Part shown: positions 1-12,479 of the stretch, in pieces
Layout of the letters: every line of letters begins with the position of its first letter
Numbering within the stretch: the stretch's first letter is position 1
NCBI GenBank assembly: GCA_951394405.1
Contig: OX596337.1
Coordinates: 4,154,001-4,218,000, forward strand
Length of the DNA: 64,000 nt
From: Coprinellus micaceus
Taxonomy: Eukaryota; Basidiomycota; Agaricomycetes; Agaricales; Psathyrellaceae
Direction of reading: 5' to 3'
Translations under genes and position numbers: made by a program
Notes under the pieces: model-generated
Seen by the model: the letters and a program-made list of their open reading frames with translations, nothing else
What the model was told of the DNA's origin: nothing
Database searches by the model: none

Positions 1-1206
1 TGGTTGCTTTGAGAGTGGAGAGGGTAGGGAAGAGCGGACGTGAAGGAAGAAGCCGACTCGGAGTGTTTTGGACTGCGGCATTGTCGGTCACCTGTGTCAA
101 CAGTGGCCAAACAATGGCTCGGGTCTCCCTCTTCCGTCGACTCCAAGTGACTCGTCCCTCACGTAGCACTACTAGTAGCCCAGGCGTGAGTGCGTTTCTG
201 AAGTATCTAATATAAAGCAAGCCGAAAAATGCGCGGCCGACATCCAGTGTGTCCCACTGCATTGCTAGCATGGAGCCACGTTCAACGACGCCAACCAACA
301 CACCCTCAGCGCTTTCAAAGTGCCACTGTTCTTCTATATCTAACCCTTAGTCATATTTCTTGGCCAGACGAAGCATTCTGCGACGAGAGGCTTGGCGAGG
401 CGCGATTAACCATCGCGTTCAAAGGCGTGCCAGAAACCTCCGAGGTGGGCCCATTACCCCGAGTCACTAGTCAACATGCATGTCTATGGCAGCATTACCC
501 CGGCACAGCCGTGTCAGTGGCGAACGCTCTTGAGGCGTTCTCGTTGTGAGAGGGACGATGGCGTGGAATACGAGACGCGACCTCTCGGAGAGGAGAAGTT
601 CGCTCTGCGCAGAGAACGGACTGCCGGGGCCTGGGAGGACAGCTAGGCGAAGGTGCGGGGATGAAGGCGGGGGCATCATCGCACTGCGAACGAGAGACTC
701 CGAGTCGGAGACCTAGAGGCAGAGGTTAAGACTCGAGTAAGAGGGGCAGAGAAAAGAGGCTCCCTGAGAAAGACGCGCGGTTATGTTCACTCAAAGAGTC
801 CCATATTCCCCCCTAAAGGGAAACCGCTACCGTGACCCCGAATGTATTTCTCGGCTGTCAACTAACATTACCTCAGATGGACACTTGAACCTGGAGCGGG
901 AGTCAAATTTCTTTATATCACGGTTACCGGCGCTTGTTTGGGAGTGGGTTAAGCGCCGCTGTGCACGCCATCATTCATCTTACCATGTTTGAACCAACCC
1001 CGTGTCTTGGCGAACTTCTCGAGCCGCTATTACATCCTTTAAATCGCGCCGGTAACATAAATATCGATTGGTACTTCAAGCGTCTCTATCAAGGTAGTGG
1101 GGCATATAGTGTTGGAAACTACACCTGTCTGTATATAGCAGGCGACCGTTGGAAAAGGAGGTGCAATTGAGGTATCAGCTTACGACCTCAGGCGTCATCC
1201 ACTATT
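1..1206. other. No gene recognised
   Basis: Open frames here are short and overlap on both strands. None carries a motif, a believable splice structure or a family resemblance that I can see. The stretch ends at the 3' end of the DUF6698 gene transcribed towards it. Confidence 0.5.
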
Positions 1207-2775
1207 CTAGCCGAGTGTCGACGTTGGTCGTGGGCTCGGCCCGGGAGTGCCTCCAGAAGCCCAGAGGCCCTCTTTGATGAGGCGTCGCCGCTCCTGCACC
1301 TTCGCGATGACAGAGTCTTCGTGGACCTCCCTCGGGCGATTGCGCATGACCGGGAAAATGTGCCTATCATATCATCAGCGGACTTGGTTCACTGACCAAG
1401 AGGATTAGTACGGCCACATACTGGTTATACCATTTGAGAAGATCAGCTACTTCTTGTTGCTCGTCCGGATCTTCAAGAAGATCGATGACATGCACGTAAA
1501 AACCTTCCGAATCGGTCGACTTCTCCGTCTGGCAGAAGGTATTGCAGGACGTCAACGCAAACCGAACCTGGAGGAGCAAGTGTCAGTATGATTCCATTGA
1601 AGCACGGAGCGTTCGATAGACTCTGAAACGAACCTGAGTCGCTATATAAGCGATTGACGCCACAGTCACTTCCGTCATACCGTGAATGCGGGCGTTGCAC
1701 GACCTCGTTGTGGTTCCCTTCCCATCAACAGAGCTGGGAGAGGTGAAAACATGTTTGAAAGCCTGTAGTTTGCGGAATGAGGGATGGTAATCAAAGCAAA
1801 CGGACCGTGACATGCCTTGATCAAGATGGAGCTGCGCAATAACCCATCCCATGGATCGTGGGCGTTGTACTCGTAGTTACGATAAATGAACCTAGGCCAG
1901 AGGTCGCCAGAGGTAACCAAGAGCCCACTGAGGAGATCTCGACGTATCCTGCGTCAACCAAGGTAGAATGAGAATTTTATGTTGGGTCAAGCAGATCGAG
2001 CTGAGCAACGCACTTAGGGTCCTTCCAATCGAAATTCACAGGGCACAGCAACCACCCAGTACGGTCGTGGTGAAAGCCTCGGCCGTTCTTGAGGTTACGT
2101 GGGATTGGCGGGTTTAGCACTTCGTTTGGCAAGGTGATCCAATCGATAACGGCGGATTTCAATGTCTTCGTATCGTCAGATCTCGCTTGCCCGATACCCT
2201 TATTGATCTAGAAAAATTCAAGTTGCGCCATACCCGGCAAGGTCGCAGATTCACTCACCGTGGCTGCAACATAATGCAGTTCCTCTTCCGAGCCCGTATT
2301 CAACCGTTCTTCTAAGCCAGGAGAAAGACTCAACAGGCGGCGATAGAGGCGCTGTTCCTGGAGGTCACTAAAAGTAGATCAGCTTTGCGGCACACGACCT
2401 GCTCTGGCTCGATACTCACGTAAAGGAGAGTTCTTCCTCTGTTATCCTGCCGAGTTCGAGCTGCATGGTTCGCGCAAGGCCGTTGCTGATAATTGTTTGC
2501 ATATGGCAGAAAGTCCTAATGGTCCGGCCAAAATGTTTCCCATGTCCCACTAACGGATCCGTGCGGTTTCTGCAGGTCACGGTCGGTTGACATGGAGGAG
2601 TCAGTGTTGGGTCCGCTGCACTCTAAACTCTGGATACTCACTGCTTCTGAGGCGGCGCCCAACCCAGGGCGATTGGACCACCTTTTCGTTTCCCTAGGGA
2701 ACTAGCAGGAGGGCCTGTGGATGCCGGCGACACGTTCTCCTTGTCCGTGGGAGGCCCAGAGGTTGAGTTAGCCAT
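1207..2775 (-). CDS. DUF6698 family protein, intact, seven introns
   Basis: Multi-exon gene read right to left, with phase-consistent GT-AG introns throughout. Conserved blocks seen in order: GHGKHFGRT, QTIISNGLARTM, LRRLLSLSPGL-like helix, SDDTKTLKSAVIDWI, GRGFHHDRTGWLLCP, SGDLWPRFIY, DPWDGLLRSSILIKA, KHVFTSPSSVD, RSCNARIHGM, ASIAYIATQVRFAL, TDSEGFYVHVIDLLEDPDEQQEV and a final IFPVMRNRP...ERRRLIKEGLW. These match the family architecture I recall as DUF6698, a multicopy agaricomycete family of unknown function often found among transposons. The start at 2775 has a strong context (A at -3, G at +4). An in-frame upstream ATG at 2886 has a weak one. The stop is the TAG at 1207-1209. No frameshift or stop was found, so it is probably still translated. 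Function unknown. Confidence 0.85.
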
Positions 2776-3505
2776 GGTTTGGGAGCAGAACGTAGCCGAG
2801 TCCGTTTGCGCTGTGAGGTTTGAGCTTGGAAGGTGATTGTTGGGTGTCTGCGCAGACTGGGCTTGGGAAGGGCCAGTGCTTCGCATTAAATACTTGAACG
2901 CAGTGATGGTACGAACCTTCGCGAAGGTCGGGACAGGTGCGCTAGATGTCGGCGCAGCCCCCGTAGGCTGTCGCAGCCTTGGCGCAGTCGCGCTGTCACG
3001 GTTGGAAGTTTCAGTCTAAACGTGGAGGTGCTAGGGATCCGAGTCGTCTCCAAGGTAGACCCATCCCTTCCTTTCAGCGAGGTCGCAGAAGGGTATCCCT
3101 CTGCTCTTCACCGACGGCATCGCCAAGACGATGTTTAGTATCTGTCGTCTGGTCTGGGTGACGGTATTGTCCAAAGGACCGATTTCATTCGGCGCATCAA
3201 TCGGCCCTCAACAGCATATGATACGATGCGTCTCCCGCCGCCACTTAGATTCTACCCCACCATCGCCACCTCCATCGACCGCAGTTTGAATCCGCTCGGC
3301 ATGCCGCAGCTGACTATTGAGCGCAGTTGCTGCGCGTAGCGCCCGCAGCGCCGCCGGTCCACACACAGAGAACCTCGCAAACGTCAGGGCGGTAGCTTAA
3401 GCATGGGCTTGTGCCAGTGTTTAAAAGGATCGGCTCGCGACCTTCACCAAGCAGGTCACCCTATCATCCTCTCCCACCCGCATCGAGCATTCCTTCACTA
3501 CCTCC
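2776..3505. other. Intergenic region between divergent genes
   Basis: Separates the minus-strand DUF6698 gene from the plus-strand coiled-coil gene at 3506, so it should hold both promoters. A TTTAAAAGG TATA-like element lies near 3419, followed by a CT-rich leader typical of basidiomycete transcripts. No coding signal was recognised. Confidence 0.4.
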
Positions 3506-4395
3506 ATGCCCCAGCTCTCCAGCAGTTCCAAACCAAATCCCGTTCCTCCCGTCCCAATGACACCCATTCGAACTGCCCCTCTCGCCGATCAGGATCTCAA
3601 GCTTATGGCTCCTGTAAAGAAGTACCCTTCCCGCACGGGGCACCTCGCGGATGGCGGTGGGGACTACTGGAAGCGCCAAATGAACAATGCAGAACCAATG
3701 GGGGATTCCTTCCTCTTCTCCCTCTTCAGCTCAAGGCGCAAACAAGAATCGGTTGGTAGGGACGCGAAGGACATGCTCCCACCACCGTACACTGCAGGTG
3801 AGCTCCTGGCTCCTGTTGAGAGGCTCTCTCGAACACCTTGCCGATCGATACTTGGAGCACAGAGCAAAAAGTCGTTTCGGCTTCGCCAGGTCTTCAGCAT
3901 AATACCTCTCCTGCCCGTTCAGGGCTGAATGGTGTGCTACAGTTCCTTCCCGTGATCAAAGCCATTTCCCTGACTCCTTTACTTGCCTCTTCAGCAGGAA
4001 TGAACCGCAGCCGTTCTAAGCCGTCACAACAAGACGCAGAAGACCCTCTTCAGCGAGAAGTGAAGTTTCTGAAGTTGCGTATCGGGCGTTTAGAGCGTGC
4101 GGAGCGCCGCCTGCAGCAGCAGTTACATCTCAAAAGTGAATTGGTCAAGGATACAAAGGTTATAGCGGAAGAGGCTCAGGCCGCGCTAATCGCTGCTGAG
4201 GAAACCATAAGCGATCTCCAGGCGTCGTTGAGGAGTTGCAGGGGACAGGCTGATAGGTATCAGGGGTGGTGGTTGACGGAATATCACTCGCTGAAGGTTG
4301 TGCTCGCTCGGCTTCCGTCGCACGAGCGCGCAGACTTCAAGCACATCGCTGCTTCGTCCAAAGCACGCTTTGCGACTTACTGCTCTGACTTGTAG
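3506..4395 (+). CDS. Small coiled-coil protein (family A)
   Basis: Two exons (3506-3797, 3863-4395) joined by a 65-nt GT-AG intron that keeps the frame (phase 1). The N-terminal half is Pro/Ser-rich and low in structure. From about 4000 on, the protein becomes a charged heptad-like helix (LKLRIGRLERAERRLQQQL onward) predicted to form a coiled coil. It ends with a short LPSHERADFKHIAASSKARF segment. It resembles in size and design the small coiled-coil genes at 21.6-31.9 kb. The ATG follows a CT-rich leader and a TATA-like box. I do not recognise a named domain and cannot assign a function. Confidence 0.55.
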
Positions 4396-4714
4396 GACTT
4401 CAACAAGCTCCTCGCTCTCAGCTGCCCTCTGCTTCGTCTTATATTGTCGGGCTGTAGAATTATCCTCCCTATGTTGTAAATCTAATGCTGTTTTGTTTGG
4501 AGCGAGCCAGTATTTCGATGGCACGCGCTGCCTTGAATTTATGATCCCGGGCGCTCGTCCAAGAACAGTGCCGTCGCCAGTTGCCCGACACGCGTCCAGT
4601 CCTCGAGTTACGCTCACCACATCGCTCTCGATGGTTGTAATGCACAGTACACTTAACCCCAAAAGAGACCGAGCGTCAATGTCCTGCCGAACTACATCGG
4701 CAGGAACCAGCATG

Positions 4715-6069
4715 CTAGGAGCCATGGATGGAATTCAGAAATATGAGAGCTAGGAACGTATTACATATGTAGAGGTTCGATGGCGGGTCGCTGTGAAGAT
4801 AAAGATAGGGGGGATGCCATAGAGGGAGGAAGCCGTCGAAGCAACGGCTCCACAAGCCGAGTAGGGTTCGCGACGACGGCACGTTGATTGACACTACAGC
4901 AGGTGTACTGCCCAGTGTCGTCAAGCACAAGGTGCCGAGTCGTAAATCTGTGCAGTGGGGCATATCAGTGACTTTGGTCCACATTGAATGGACGGCAACG
5001 CTAACCTCGTCCTCGCGGTCACAGACGCTCAAGAAGAGGTCCAGCGCCCATCGAATGGGCGCAATTTCAGAGGGCGAGCGCTCTACCTCGAGGGACAGGG
5101 CTTCAGAGAGCGTCTTGGCCTGCTGCGCCCAATAATCATCATCGGGATAGCCGCAAACCCGGCGCTGGGAGATGCGTAACCATGCGATTTTGAGAATCAG
5201 GAGATCGTATTGCCCAGGGGAAGGTCCTCCACGGGTGAGGGGTGGGAGACCGGCGGTGCAGTCAGGACTGATGGCAAAATACTGGGCTGTAAACCGCTGT
5301 CAGTCGCGTCATCCGACATGGAAAGTTCGCAGTCGACATACCTACTGTTGTAGAGACATCGTCAAAGATGCAGAGGCATGCCCGAGAAGTGGGATGGAGA
5401 GAAGCAGCTCGCCTGAAATAGTCACCCAGTGTAGTTTCAGCGGCCGTCTTCTCTTTCATTGCGTGGTCATTGCATGAATCGGCGTCTAATTCGCGCTCGG
5501 CAACACGAAGTCGTGCGATGTTGGTAATGATATCATCGAGAGTCTTCTCGTCCTCAGCATTGGCAGGTTCGAAGGCTGCGCCGGGGCTGAAGAAGTCAAG
5601 GCACGCGCTGCTGGTGATGATATCGTTGAGAGTATTGCCATCCGCAGCATCGCCTGGTTCATCGGAGACTTCAACGAGGCCGTTAAAGTCGAGGCATGCA
5701 CCAGCATTGAATAGGTTGTTGCATATTGTTGTGATATCGTCGTCGTCGTCGTCGTCTGATGAACAGCGAGAACTATCAGGAATGAGAAGCGAATCAGTCA
5801 TGGCGGGCCTCGCGAGGCTAGGGGCGGCCTTACGAGTGAAGTATCGTAGGCGTCTCCTCGGAGTTGCCCATCTCATCGAAGTCGCATGCCTCCCCTTCAC
5901 TGGAGGAGTCACTGTCCGAGAATTCGGGAGAACTTGGTGCTTGGATAATGCCTTGAGGCACCCTCAATGTTGGTTTGTGCAATGTCTCCTCCCCACTTGA
6001 GGAATCGCTATCGCAGCGTACCAGCAAACTTGGGGACGGTGCGTGTATTCCGGTGCGCCGCTCGGGCAT
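4715..6069 (-). CDS. Lineage-specific acidic-repeat protein, parent copy
   Basis: Three exons (5834-6069, 5342-5772, 4715-5286) with canonical donors (gtaagg, gtatgt) and consistent phases give about 412 residues. Exon 1 is Ser/Asp-rich. Exon 2 starts with a poly-Asp run coded by a GTC/GAC trinucleotide repeat and holds two imperfect copies of a roughly 40-residue unit (ACLDF...DIIT...). Exon 3 contains a Trp-rich helix-forming segment (YDLLILKIAWLRI, WALDLFLSV). No known domain was recognised. Bases 4756-5969 recur in inverted orientation at 14453-15663. Only this copy has the full 5' exon, so it looks like the parent. Function unknown. Confidence 0.55.
4756..5969. repeat. Long inverted duplication, arm 1
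   Basis: 1214 bp that match 14453-15663 (1211 bp) in reverse complement. Differences noticed are a 3-bp change in the Asp trinucleotide run and one base change (His to Arg codon). Introns are as well conserved as exons. The arms are about 8.5 kb apart. No terminal repeats or target-site duplication were seen at the arm edges, so this looks like a recent segmental duplication rather than a transposon. Confidence 0.9.
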
Positions 6070-8853
6070 CTTCGGCCAATGTTTCTAGCGAGAGTTTGGA
6101 AACAAGTGCGGACGCTGGCTGCCAAAAAAACCCGTTGATAAGAGTTGGGTGCGGTGTTTCAGATGGAGGAGGGAATGCTCACACAGGGGGACGATGTGGG
6201 GCGGGGAGGGAGGGTGGAGGGCAGTCCAGGGAAGGGAGGCTCAGTCCTACATCATCACAACTATAATGGACACCTGGATCCTTCGCGTGACTTGCATGAG
6301 TGTGACTAGTACGTCACAATCACGCAAGTGCTCTACTAACCCACACCCAAAACCGCCAAGACACCAGTGCAGTGGCATTCTATTATCCAGAGTTCGCAGC
6401 GGATGTGCTTGTTTGGTCTAACTCTATTTCAATGCGCTCCCCATTACCCCTACATACCTCATCATTTTCGGAACAAAAGACGTGACATTTCATGCCTTGG
6501 ATTTTTATCGTGTCGCTGCGAGAGCGCAGTAACGGAATGAAGGTTTCTGCATTTAGTGGAGCTGGTCTCAACCGCAGGGGGAACCCCTTTACTCCCTCAC
6601 CAGATTTCGACCTATATGTGACGCCCGCAGCGACAATATAGAGCACCCCCGTAGCTGGGTTTGTGAGTGATGGAGGAAAGATGTGAAGTATCATGTTAGA
6701 GAATCATTCCCTTACACCCTCCCTTGTTCCCAGAAATGGAATTTGCATACTCTTTTCCTAGTGAGAGGGTCAAATCCCGTCCCATCCCCTCCCCCAGTTC
6801 AAAGAAACAGAGCTTTAAGTGGGTAAAGGTAGGCCTTCACAGGTCTCGCCCTTGAAGGCGGACATGCACTTAGTAACTTGGTCTCGGCTCGGATGTTTTG
6901 CACCTTCGATTCCCTCTCCACCGGCCGCCCTACTACCGATATGCGTCACGGTTTCCTCTCTCAACCGAAGGCCTCGTGCGCCCAACGTGTCAGTCCCATC
7001 ATATGTGCAGAAGGTGGTGTACGTGAAGGGGCCGGTGTCGACGCTATTCCGGACTCTTCATTCATGGGAAGTTGTCTCACTAGGCAGATGTCATCAAGAA
7101 TCAGCATATGACAATACGCCAAGTATGGCTACTGGTCGCCGTGCATTTGATTATGGGCCATCGGAGGTGTGTTTGACTCGGATGTGTGTGTGAGGTAGTG
7201 ACACGTCCCGACCGCTACAGGGCATGTCCTAGCAACTGCGGGCACGGCGACGGTGCGGTTGGTTGTCTTGAAAGGGAGTCTTCTGCGCTGTCCGGTCACA
7301 CAGTTTGTTTCAACAGCCTACGGAGCTGCGACCGGTGCCCTTGACGGGCGTGTCGTCGTACCATCACCTTGGATTGGAGTGTGCGTTTCAGGAGTTTCTT
7401 CGGTAGAAGCACGACCTATTATCGATCGTGCTTCCATCAACACTCATCAACGCTGGGTTTGCTTTGCATTATTTACACCTTTCGATCCCGTCCTTCATGT
7501 GCTGAGATGAAACTGAAGGTGCGGGGGAAATCTAACCCTAGAGTAGTAATCGCCGTGTGCCGTAGACTCATGGATTGTTCTGGATACATCGAGAACCGGG
7601 GTCAATGTCTTCACACCCCACTTCAGGTCAGTGCAGATCGCTTTAATATGGTTTGCCATCTTAGGGAGGATACGCCCCTCCAGCGGTGAACCTCTCACTA
7701 ACGCCGAATACCGTCCTATCAGCTGGGATCAGGCACTGCGCGAACCCACTTCGAGCTTTGGAGTTCTTAGCCCAACCATATTGGGGAATACTGGACCTAA
7801 ATGCGCCGCCAACCTTGAGGGCGGTATTTGTTTGACATTAAGCTGCTATGTGTGCACGAACGCAAGGATCTAGGTGTTTGAATTTGCGTTGCAGGAGGCG
7901 GCGCTTAACTAAGCGCTCGCCGCCAAAGGATACCTACTGATCGCATCACGCTACTTACAAAAAGCATTTGGGAAAGTTTTAACCGCGCCGATACATGGAA
8001 TAGACAAGGGCGAACATGATTCTACGGGATTCGGGAGTTGTCGAGTAGGCCTGCCGACGCAATAGGAACCCAGTCACAACGGCGCCAGCTTCTGGCACCT
8101 AGTGTGCGCCCCGATCACCTCATTCTTCCAACCTGTGCAAGGCTATGATCGCATGAGTGATTTATCGACCTGCGCCGGCTAAGGGTCGACGACGACGGAG
8201 AGGTTGGCGTTTTGGAACCAGGTTCCTCGATTCAGGTGCCTCAAGGCGACGGCGATTCCCAATTATTCAAATCCGTCGGCACCGCGTGCTGAATTGCCGT
8301 GTTGTGTACCATTCCACTTGCCTTAGCATTCCCGAATGAGCATAGACCCCTTCACAGCCTTGTGTCGAGAATCCCGCCTTGTCGAGGCTGCGGTAATATA
8401 AACCTGCTGCGGTTTATTCCAGATCCCTTATCAGGGGTACGATGCCCCCGCCCTCATCTTTTATTGTCTAGCTTCTTGAACGAAGCACGGAAACCTTTGC
8501 CTCGAGTGATGCGGGTGTTTATAGGTACTTCGGGGATCTGGAAACTTCCAAGACGGGGAGATGGGCCAGATATGGGGCTCAAGGCCGTGGTGGCAGGGCC
8601 TGCGGGATGCGGGATGTCAACGAGGGTGATGCTGAGCTTCTTCGACAGCTCAGGGTTCACTCGCGTAATGACATACGTGCACGATAGCTGCGTATAATAC
8701 AAAAGGGCCTTGGTCAATTCTTGACTGCCCCCAACACCTCACCCTTCACCACCCACGCTCGCGCATCCTCCCATTTCCTCATCCTTGGTACGCTTTACCG
8801 TCGTGTCTTACCTTAATTGATTGATTTTCTCACTGGCTGAATCAAGATCCTAA
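6070..8853. other. Long stretch with no gene recognised
   Basis: About 2.8 kb with only short overlapping frames on both strands and no protein motif that I recognise. It may hold decayed transposon sequence, but nothing specific supports that. Confidence 0.45.
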
Positions 8854-10212
8854 ATGAGCGACCACCCTCAAAGGCGCGACTTCGAAGACGACCCTCATCC
8901 GACGGAGGATCAGGGTGAAGAGCAGGAGGAGGGAGCGCAAGACGAAGGAGTGCAAGACGAAGGAGCGCAAGACGAGGGAGCGCAAGGTGAGGGAACACGG
9001 GGCGAGGAAGGACAAGATGAAGAAGAACAAGATGTTATTGCGCCTCGATTGTCCACCGACTCGTCCAGTACCTTCCGTCGTAGGATCGATCCATGGAACG
9101 ACCCAGCCACCGCCATCCCCCCGCCTCCAGTAACGCGTCGTCAGCGGCCGCGACGCGATGGTGAAGTCCCGGAGCATTTAACTGCGGCACACGTAACCAA
9201 CGAAGGATGGAGAGCTACTACTTCTCTCGTCATGGTTCCGCCGCGCCAACCGCCTCGCCGGGAGGACGAAGACGAGAATGTTCAACAGGACGAGGATCCC
9301 GCTCCCCCCATGTACCCCGGCTGTACTGATGACATCGAGATCGAGGCCGCCCCCACTCCCGCATCAGACGACCCTCCTACCTTCGCAGCGGCCACTGGCC
9401 TTCCGGCCTTCGGCGCCTTCCATGCTCCTGAGTACTCGGCAGACCCCCCTCCCTCCATCGTCCCCAACTCCTCATCCACTATAGCACCTTCTGCTGGCCA
9501 CTCATCATTTAGTCCTCCGCACCATGAGGATGTCGCCCGCCCGCCCTTGCTTCTACCGCAAGCCTCCCGTGACACTCCTCTTGGAGATGACGAATTAGAA
9601 GAAGAGCAGGAGTGGGAGTCTGCCCTCATACCCCGGTACGGGCCCGGTTCTAGACCTCAGCGCCCACCACCTAACCCCCGTCCCCGTGACCCTGTTGTGG
9701 TCCAAGAGTCCACGTTGGTCGTTGAATGCAAAGTTTCATCGCCTCCCCCGCCACCTACCCCAGCGCGGCGCGACCTCACCGGGAGGTGGATCCGCTTCTT
9801 TAGACCGTCTGGTCGGACCCCCGCCTCGGCCGCGGAACTTGCCCACACGGAGTCTGGAAGGTACTCAGCCCCCCCTGTGGCCATGGGAACCTTCCCCCAC
9901 TACAACGATAGCCCCGCTCAGCGCAACGTATTCGACACCGGCGTCAAGGCAATTCTGAAAGGTTATCCTTCTCCACAAGGCTGTCGCTACAAAAAGAGGG
10001 ACGGACCCACAGTGGACTCTGGGGATCCGGCGGTGGTCATCTATGTTTACTTCTTGATTTGTAGTGCCTCTGGTCACCGGGACGCCCAGGGTAATTGCCT
10101 CTCGAAGAAATGCCGCGCCCCGACGATCAAAATCACAATAACGACCTCTATCATCGACGGTAGTATCATTTCAGAAGTTGCGCAGAACGTCGACGGTTCT
10201 GCGGCGCCTTAG
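8854..10212 (+). CDS. Pro/acidic-rich low-complexity protein
   Basis: Single open frame of 452 residues starting at ATG 8854, after a CT-rich leader. The N-terminus has a tandem 5-residue repeat (variants of GAQDE, about 8931-9010) made by a 15-bp minisatellite. The middle is rich in Pro, Asp and Arg (PPPPVTRRQRPRR). The last about 100 residues are more ordered (FPHYNDSPAQRNVFDTGVKAIL, VVIYVYFLI). No known domain is visible. The long frame, lack of stops and ordered C-terminus favour a real gene, possibly with an unrecognised intron near the 3' end. Likely disordered; function unknown. Confidence 0.5.
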   Translation: MSDHPQRRDFEDDPHPTEDQGEEQEEGAQDEGVQDEGAQDEGAQGEGTRGEEGQDEEEQDVIAPRLSTDSSSTFRRRIDPWNDPATAIPPPPVTRRQRPRRDGEVPEHLTAAHVTNEGWRATTSLVMVPPRQPPRREDEDENVQQDEDPAPPMYPGCTDDIEIEAAPTPASDDPPTFAAATGLPAFGAFHAPEYSADPPPSIVPNSSSTIAPSAGHSSFSPPHHEDVARPPLLLPQASRDTPLGDDELEEEQEWESALIPRYGPGSRPQRPPPNPRPRDPVVVQESTLVVECKVSSPPPPPTPARRDLTGRWIRFFRPSGRTPASAAELAHTESGRYSAPPVAMGTFPHYNDSPAQRNVFDTGVKAILKGYPSPQGCRYKKRDGPTVDSGDPAVVIYVYFLICSASGHRDAQGNCLSKKCRAPTIKITITTSIIDGSIISEVAQNVDGSAAP

Positions 10213-11753
10213 ACGGCTTTCATCCTCCTCCCCTCTCTCTCATTACAAAGTTTTTCTTACCTTGCACCATTCTTTGCCCAGTCATATTTATATCATGTAC
10301 ATAGGTTTGCACTCCTGGGCATCTGCTTCGTATAAATTATTCTCTGGAACGACGACAGGGACTTGGTGCAAACGGGAAGGCGCACCTCGCAGATTAGATT
10401 AGATCCTTCGTGCTTGCCTTTGTTTTGAGTGTCTCGGATCGGCCAACTGCATTCACATTCTCTCGACCACGCGTCAATCGACGATTGAGCACACCACTCT
10501 ACACTTTCACTCCTCGACTCCCACCATGAGGCGCTGACGCTTGGAAGTAGAATCATCGACGATGCTGGGAAGTAGGGTCGTCGACACGACTCATACCACC
10601 TCAGGACCGATATCGACATGGGACCGACGACACCAGGGCCACAGAAGGATTGAAAGCAGAAGCAAAGGAGCGAAGGGTACTTGCATCTCCACGGCAGGCC
10701 CTGGCAGGCCGCGCAGCGACGAGATTGGTAGGTAGGTCGAGGGGTTTAAATGAGAGTGTAGGGTACTGCTTTCGGGTGAGTGTTCCATTCGTTCATTGAG
10801 TCCTCTTCCTTGCTTTCGATTCCTTTGAATCTACGTCAGATTATGCACCTTCGTTCGAGTAACGAGGAGCATGATTTCGAGGGTGACGCCGTTGGGTGTC
10901 TCCCTTTACATTCGGGGTTTGGGTATCTTGACACCGCCCCAGCCCGTTTTGGGGCCTCCCTTGCTATCTTCGCCTCGTCCTTGCCCGTCTTCTACTTTCT
11001 TGAGTCCGGGTCCCCACCGTTTCTTTGACGCCTCTTCGATCTATTCTACCGTCCCCGCTCACCGTAGCCTATCTTATACCATACCGATGCTGTTTTCGCC
11101 ACCCCCCTTCCCATCGTCCTTTCTTCGTCCACCTCCCCGCCTCCCTCCCTCCCTTGCTTCTTTACCTTCTTCTTCCACCGCTGCCGTACGTACCACTAAC
11201 CCCATCCCCCAGGTTCCGGCCTGGAAAAGGCACAATTGTTGAACAAACAAAGGTCACCCACAACGAGAGCTCGTGGTGGATAGGTCCATTGTATATATGA
11301 ATGTGATGGATTGCGCAGTAGGTTCGTTTCTCAAAATTTGTGTGGAGGGCGGGGGAGGAGGAATGGAGTAGGTTTTGAGGAGAAAGCGGGAGAGCGACGG
11401 AGGAAAACGCCCCTTACGATGAGAGTATGAGGTCGTTTCCGCCATGTTTCCCTGGTGATTCGGCGACGTCCTTGCTTCTCCCCTCCCGATGCCTCGTTTC
11501 CTATCCTCCCTTACCTTTCCTTCTGTTTCCCTCCTACCCTCCCCGTCCTACCCAACCTTATCGTCCTACTTCATTCACTGACGTTCGTTCGCCCCCAGCT
11601 TTTTCGGCGAAGTCCTCCGCATCGGCACATACGAGCACCTCCCCAGAGGGGCGGACGTGCTGAGGGTGCGACAGAAGGGTGCAGGATCAGATGATATTTA
11701 CGATGGCGTACTGACGAGCTCTCGGCGTTCGACTTACGCCTCATCCATTAGCC
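10213..11753. other. No gene recognised
   Basis: CT-rich tracts (for example 11095-11180 and 11480-11570) create open frames of Pro/Ser/Leu composition without motifs. They read as compositional artefacts. The stretch ends at the G-alpha fragment. Confidence 0.4.
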
Positions 11754-11873
11754 ATGCGCAGAATACACATGTTGGACGCCGGTGGCCAACGTCCCGAAAG
11801 TAAGAACCGGACACACTGCTTTGAGGGCACGACGTTCATCATCCTGCGTGCCACGTTGAATGAATATGACCAG
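11754..11873 (+). pseudogene. Heterotrimeric G-protein alpha subunit fragment
   Basis: A short frame contains MLDAGGQRPES followed by HCFEGTTFIILRATLNEYDQ. This matches the switch II region of G-alpha subunits (family consensus DVGGQRSERKKW, then HCFE...ALSEYDQ). A donor-like GTGGGT follows directly. Val is replaced by Ala in the DVGGQR motif and the RKKW segment is degraded. The N-terminal P-loop, switch I and the NKxD loop were not found nearby. It is an isolated relic of a signalling gene, next to a dynamin relic. Confidence 0.7.
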
Positions 11874-12189
11874 GTGGGTGCTTATCTCTCCGTTGAACCC
11901 GCCAAGGCCTCGTCTCTTCGCTGGTTTCTAGGGGCACACGGATGACCCAGGCTCAGCCCTCTTATTCGTTATTCGAGGGTTCTCATTCCGGGCAGATTGA
12001 CACCTTTAATTACATACTCTCTAGCATTGCACACTGCAAGGTGCCGTTCAAGTTAGAAAATCAATGAGATCGACTGGATGATATCAATGTAGCCTGTGTG
12101 TCCTGGCTTGGTATCTTGTCCCCGGCCGTCGGCGCATTCTTCTGTTTGAGGTGCGTTCCGTTACCATCCCTTCCACTTCTAGCTCGCGC

Positions 12190-12430
12190 CCATTGCTCAC
12201 TTCACCCTTCACCCTTCACCCTTCACCCTTCACCCTTCGCCGTTCGCCGTTCACCCTTCGCCGTTCACCGTTCTCAACCTTCACACCTTCACTGTTCTCA
12301 ACTTTCTCACCCTTCACACCCTTCACACCCTTTTCAACCTTCACACCATTTTCAACCCTCACCCACCTGTTCGCCCCTCCGAACCCTTCGCCCTCTTCGA
12401 CCTTCTCACCCTTCACACCCCTCATCAAAT
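12190..12430. repeat. Degenerate heptamer minisatellite (TTCACCC type)
   Basis: A run of TTCACCC units decays into TTCGCCG, TTCAACC and TTCTCACC variants over about 240 bp. It reads through in every frame, producing the long Ser/Pro/Phe or Glu/Gly/Val-rich frames on both strands. It is not the TTAGGG telomere repeat. Confidence 0.75.
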
Positions 12431-12479
12431 GACCTCAAAGATCAGTGTTCACTCACCCACAAGCAGCTAAAGGAGATTC

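Noticed and set aside
12190..12430. Heptamer array as telomeric or subtelomeric repeat
   Set aside because: The unit TTCACCC is unlike the TTAGGG repeat of fungal telomeres, and intact genes continue on both sides.
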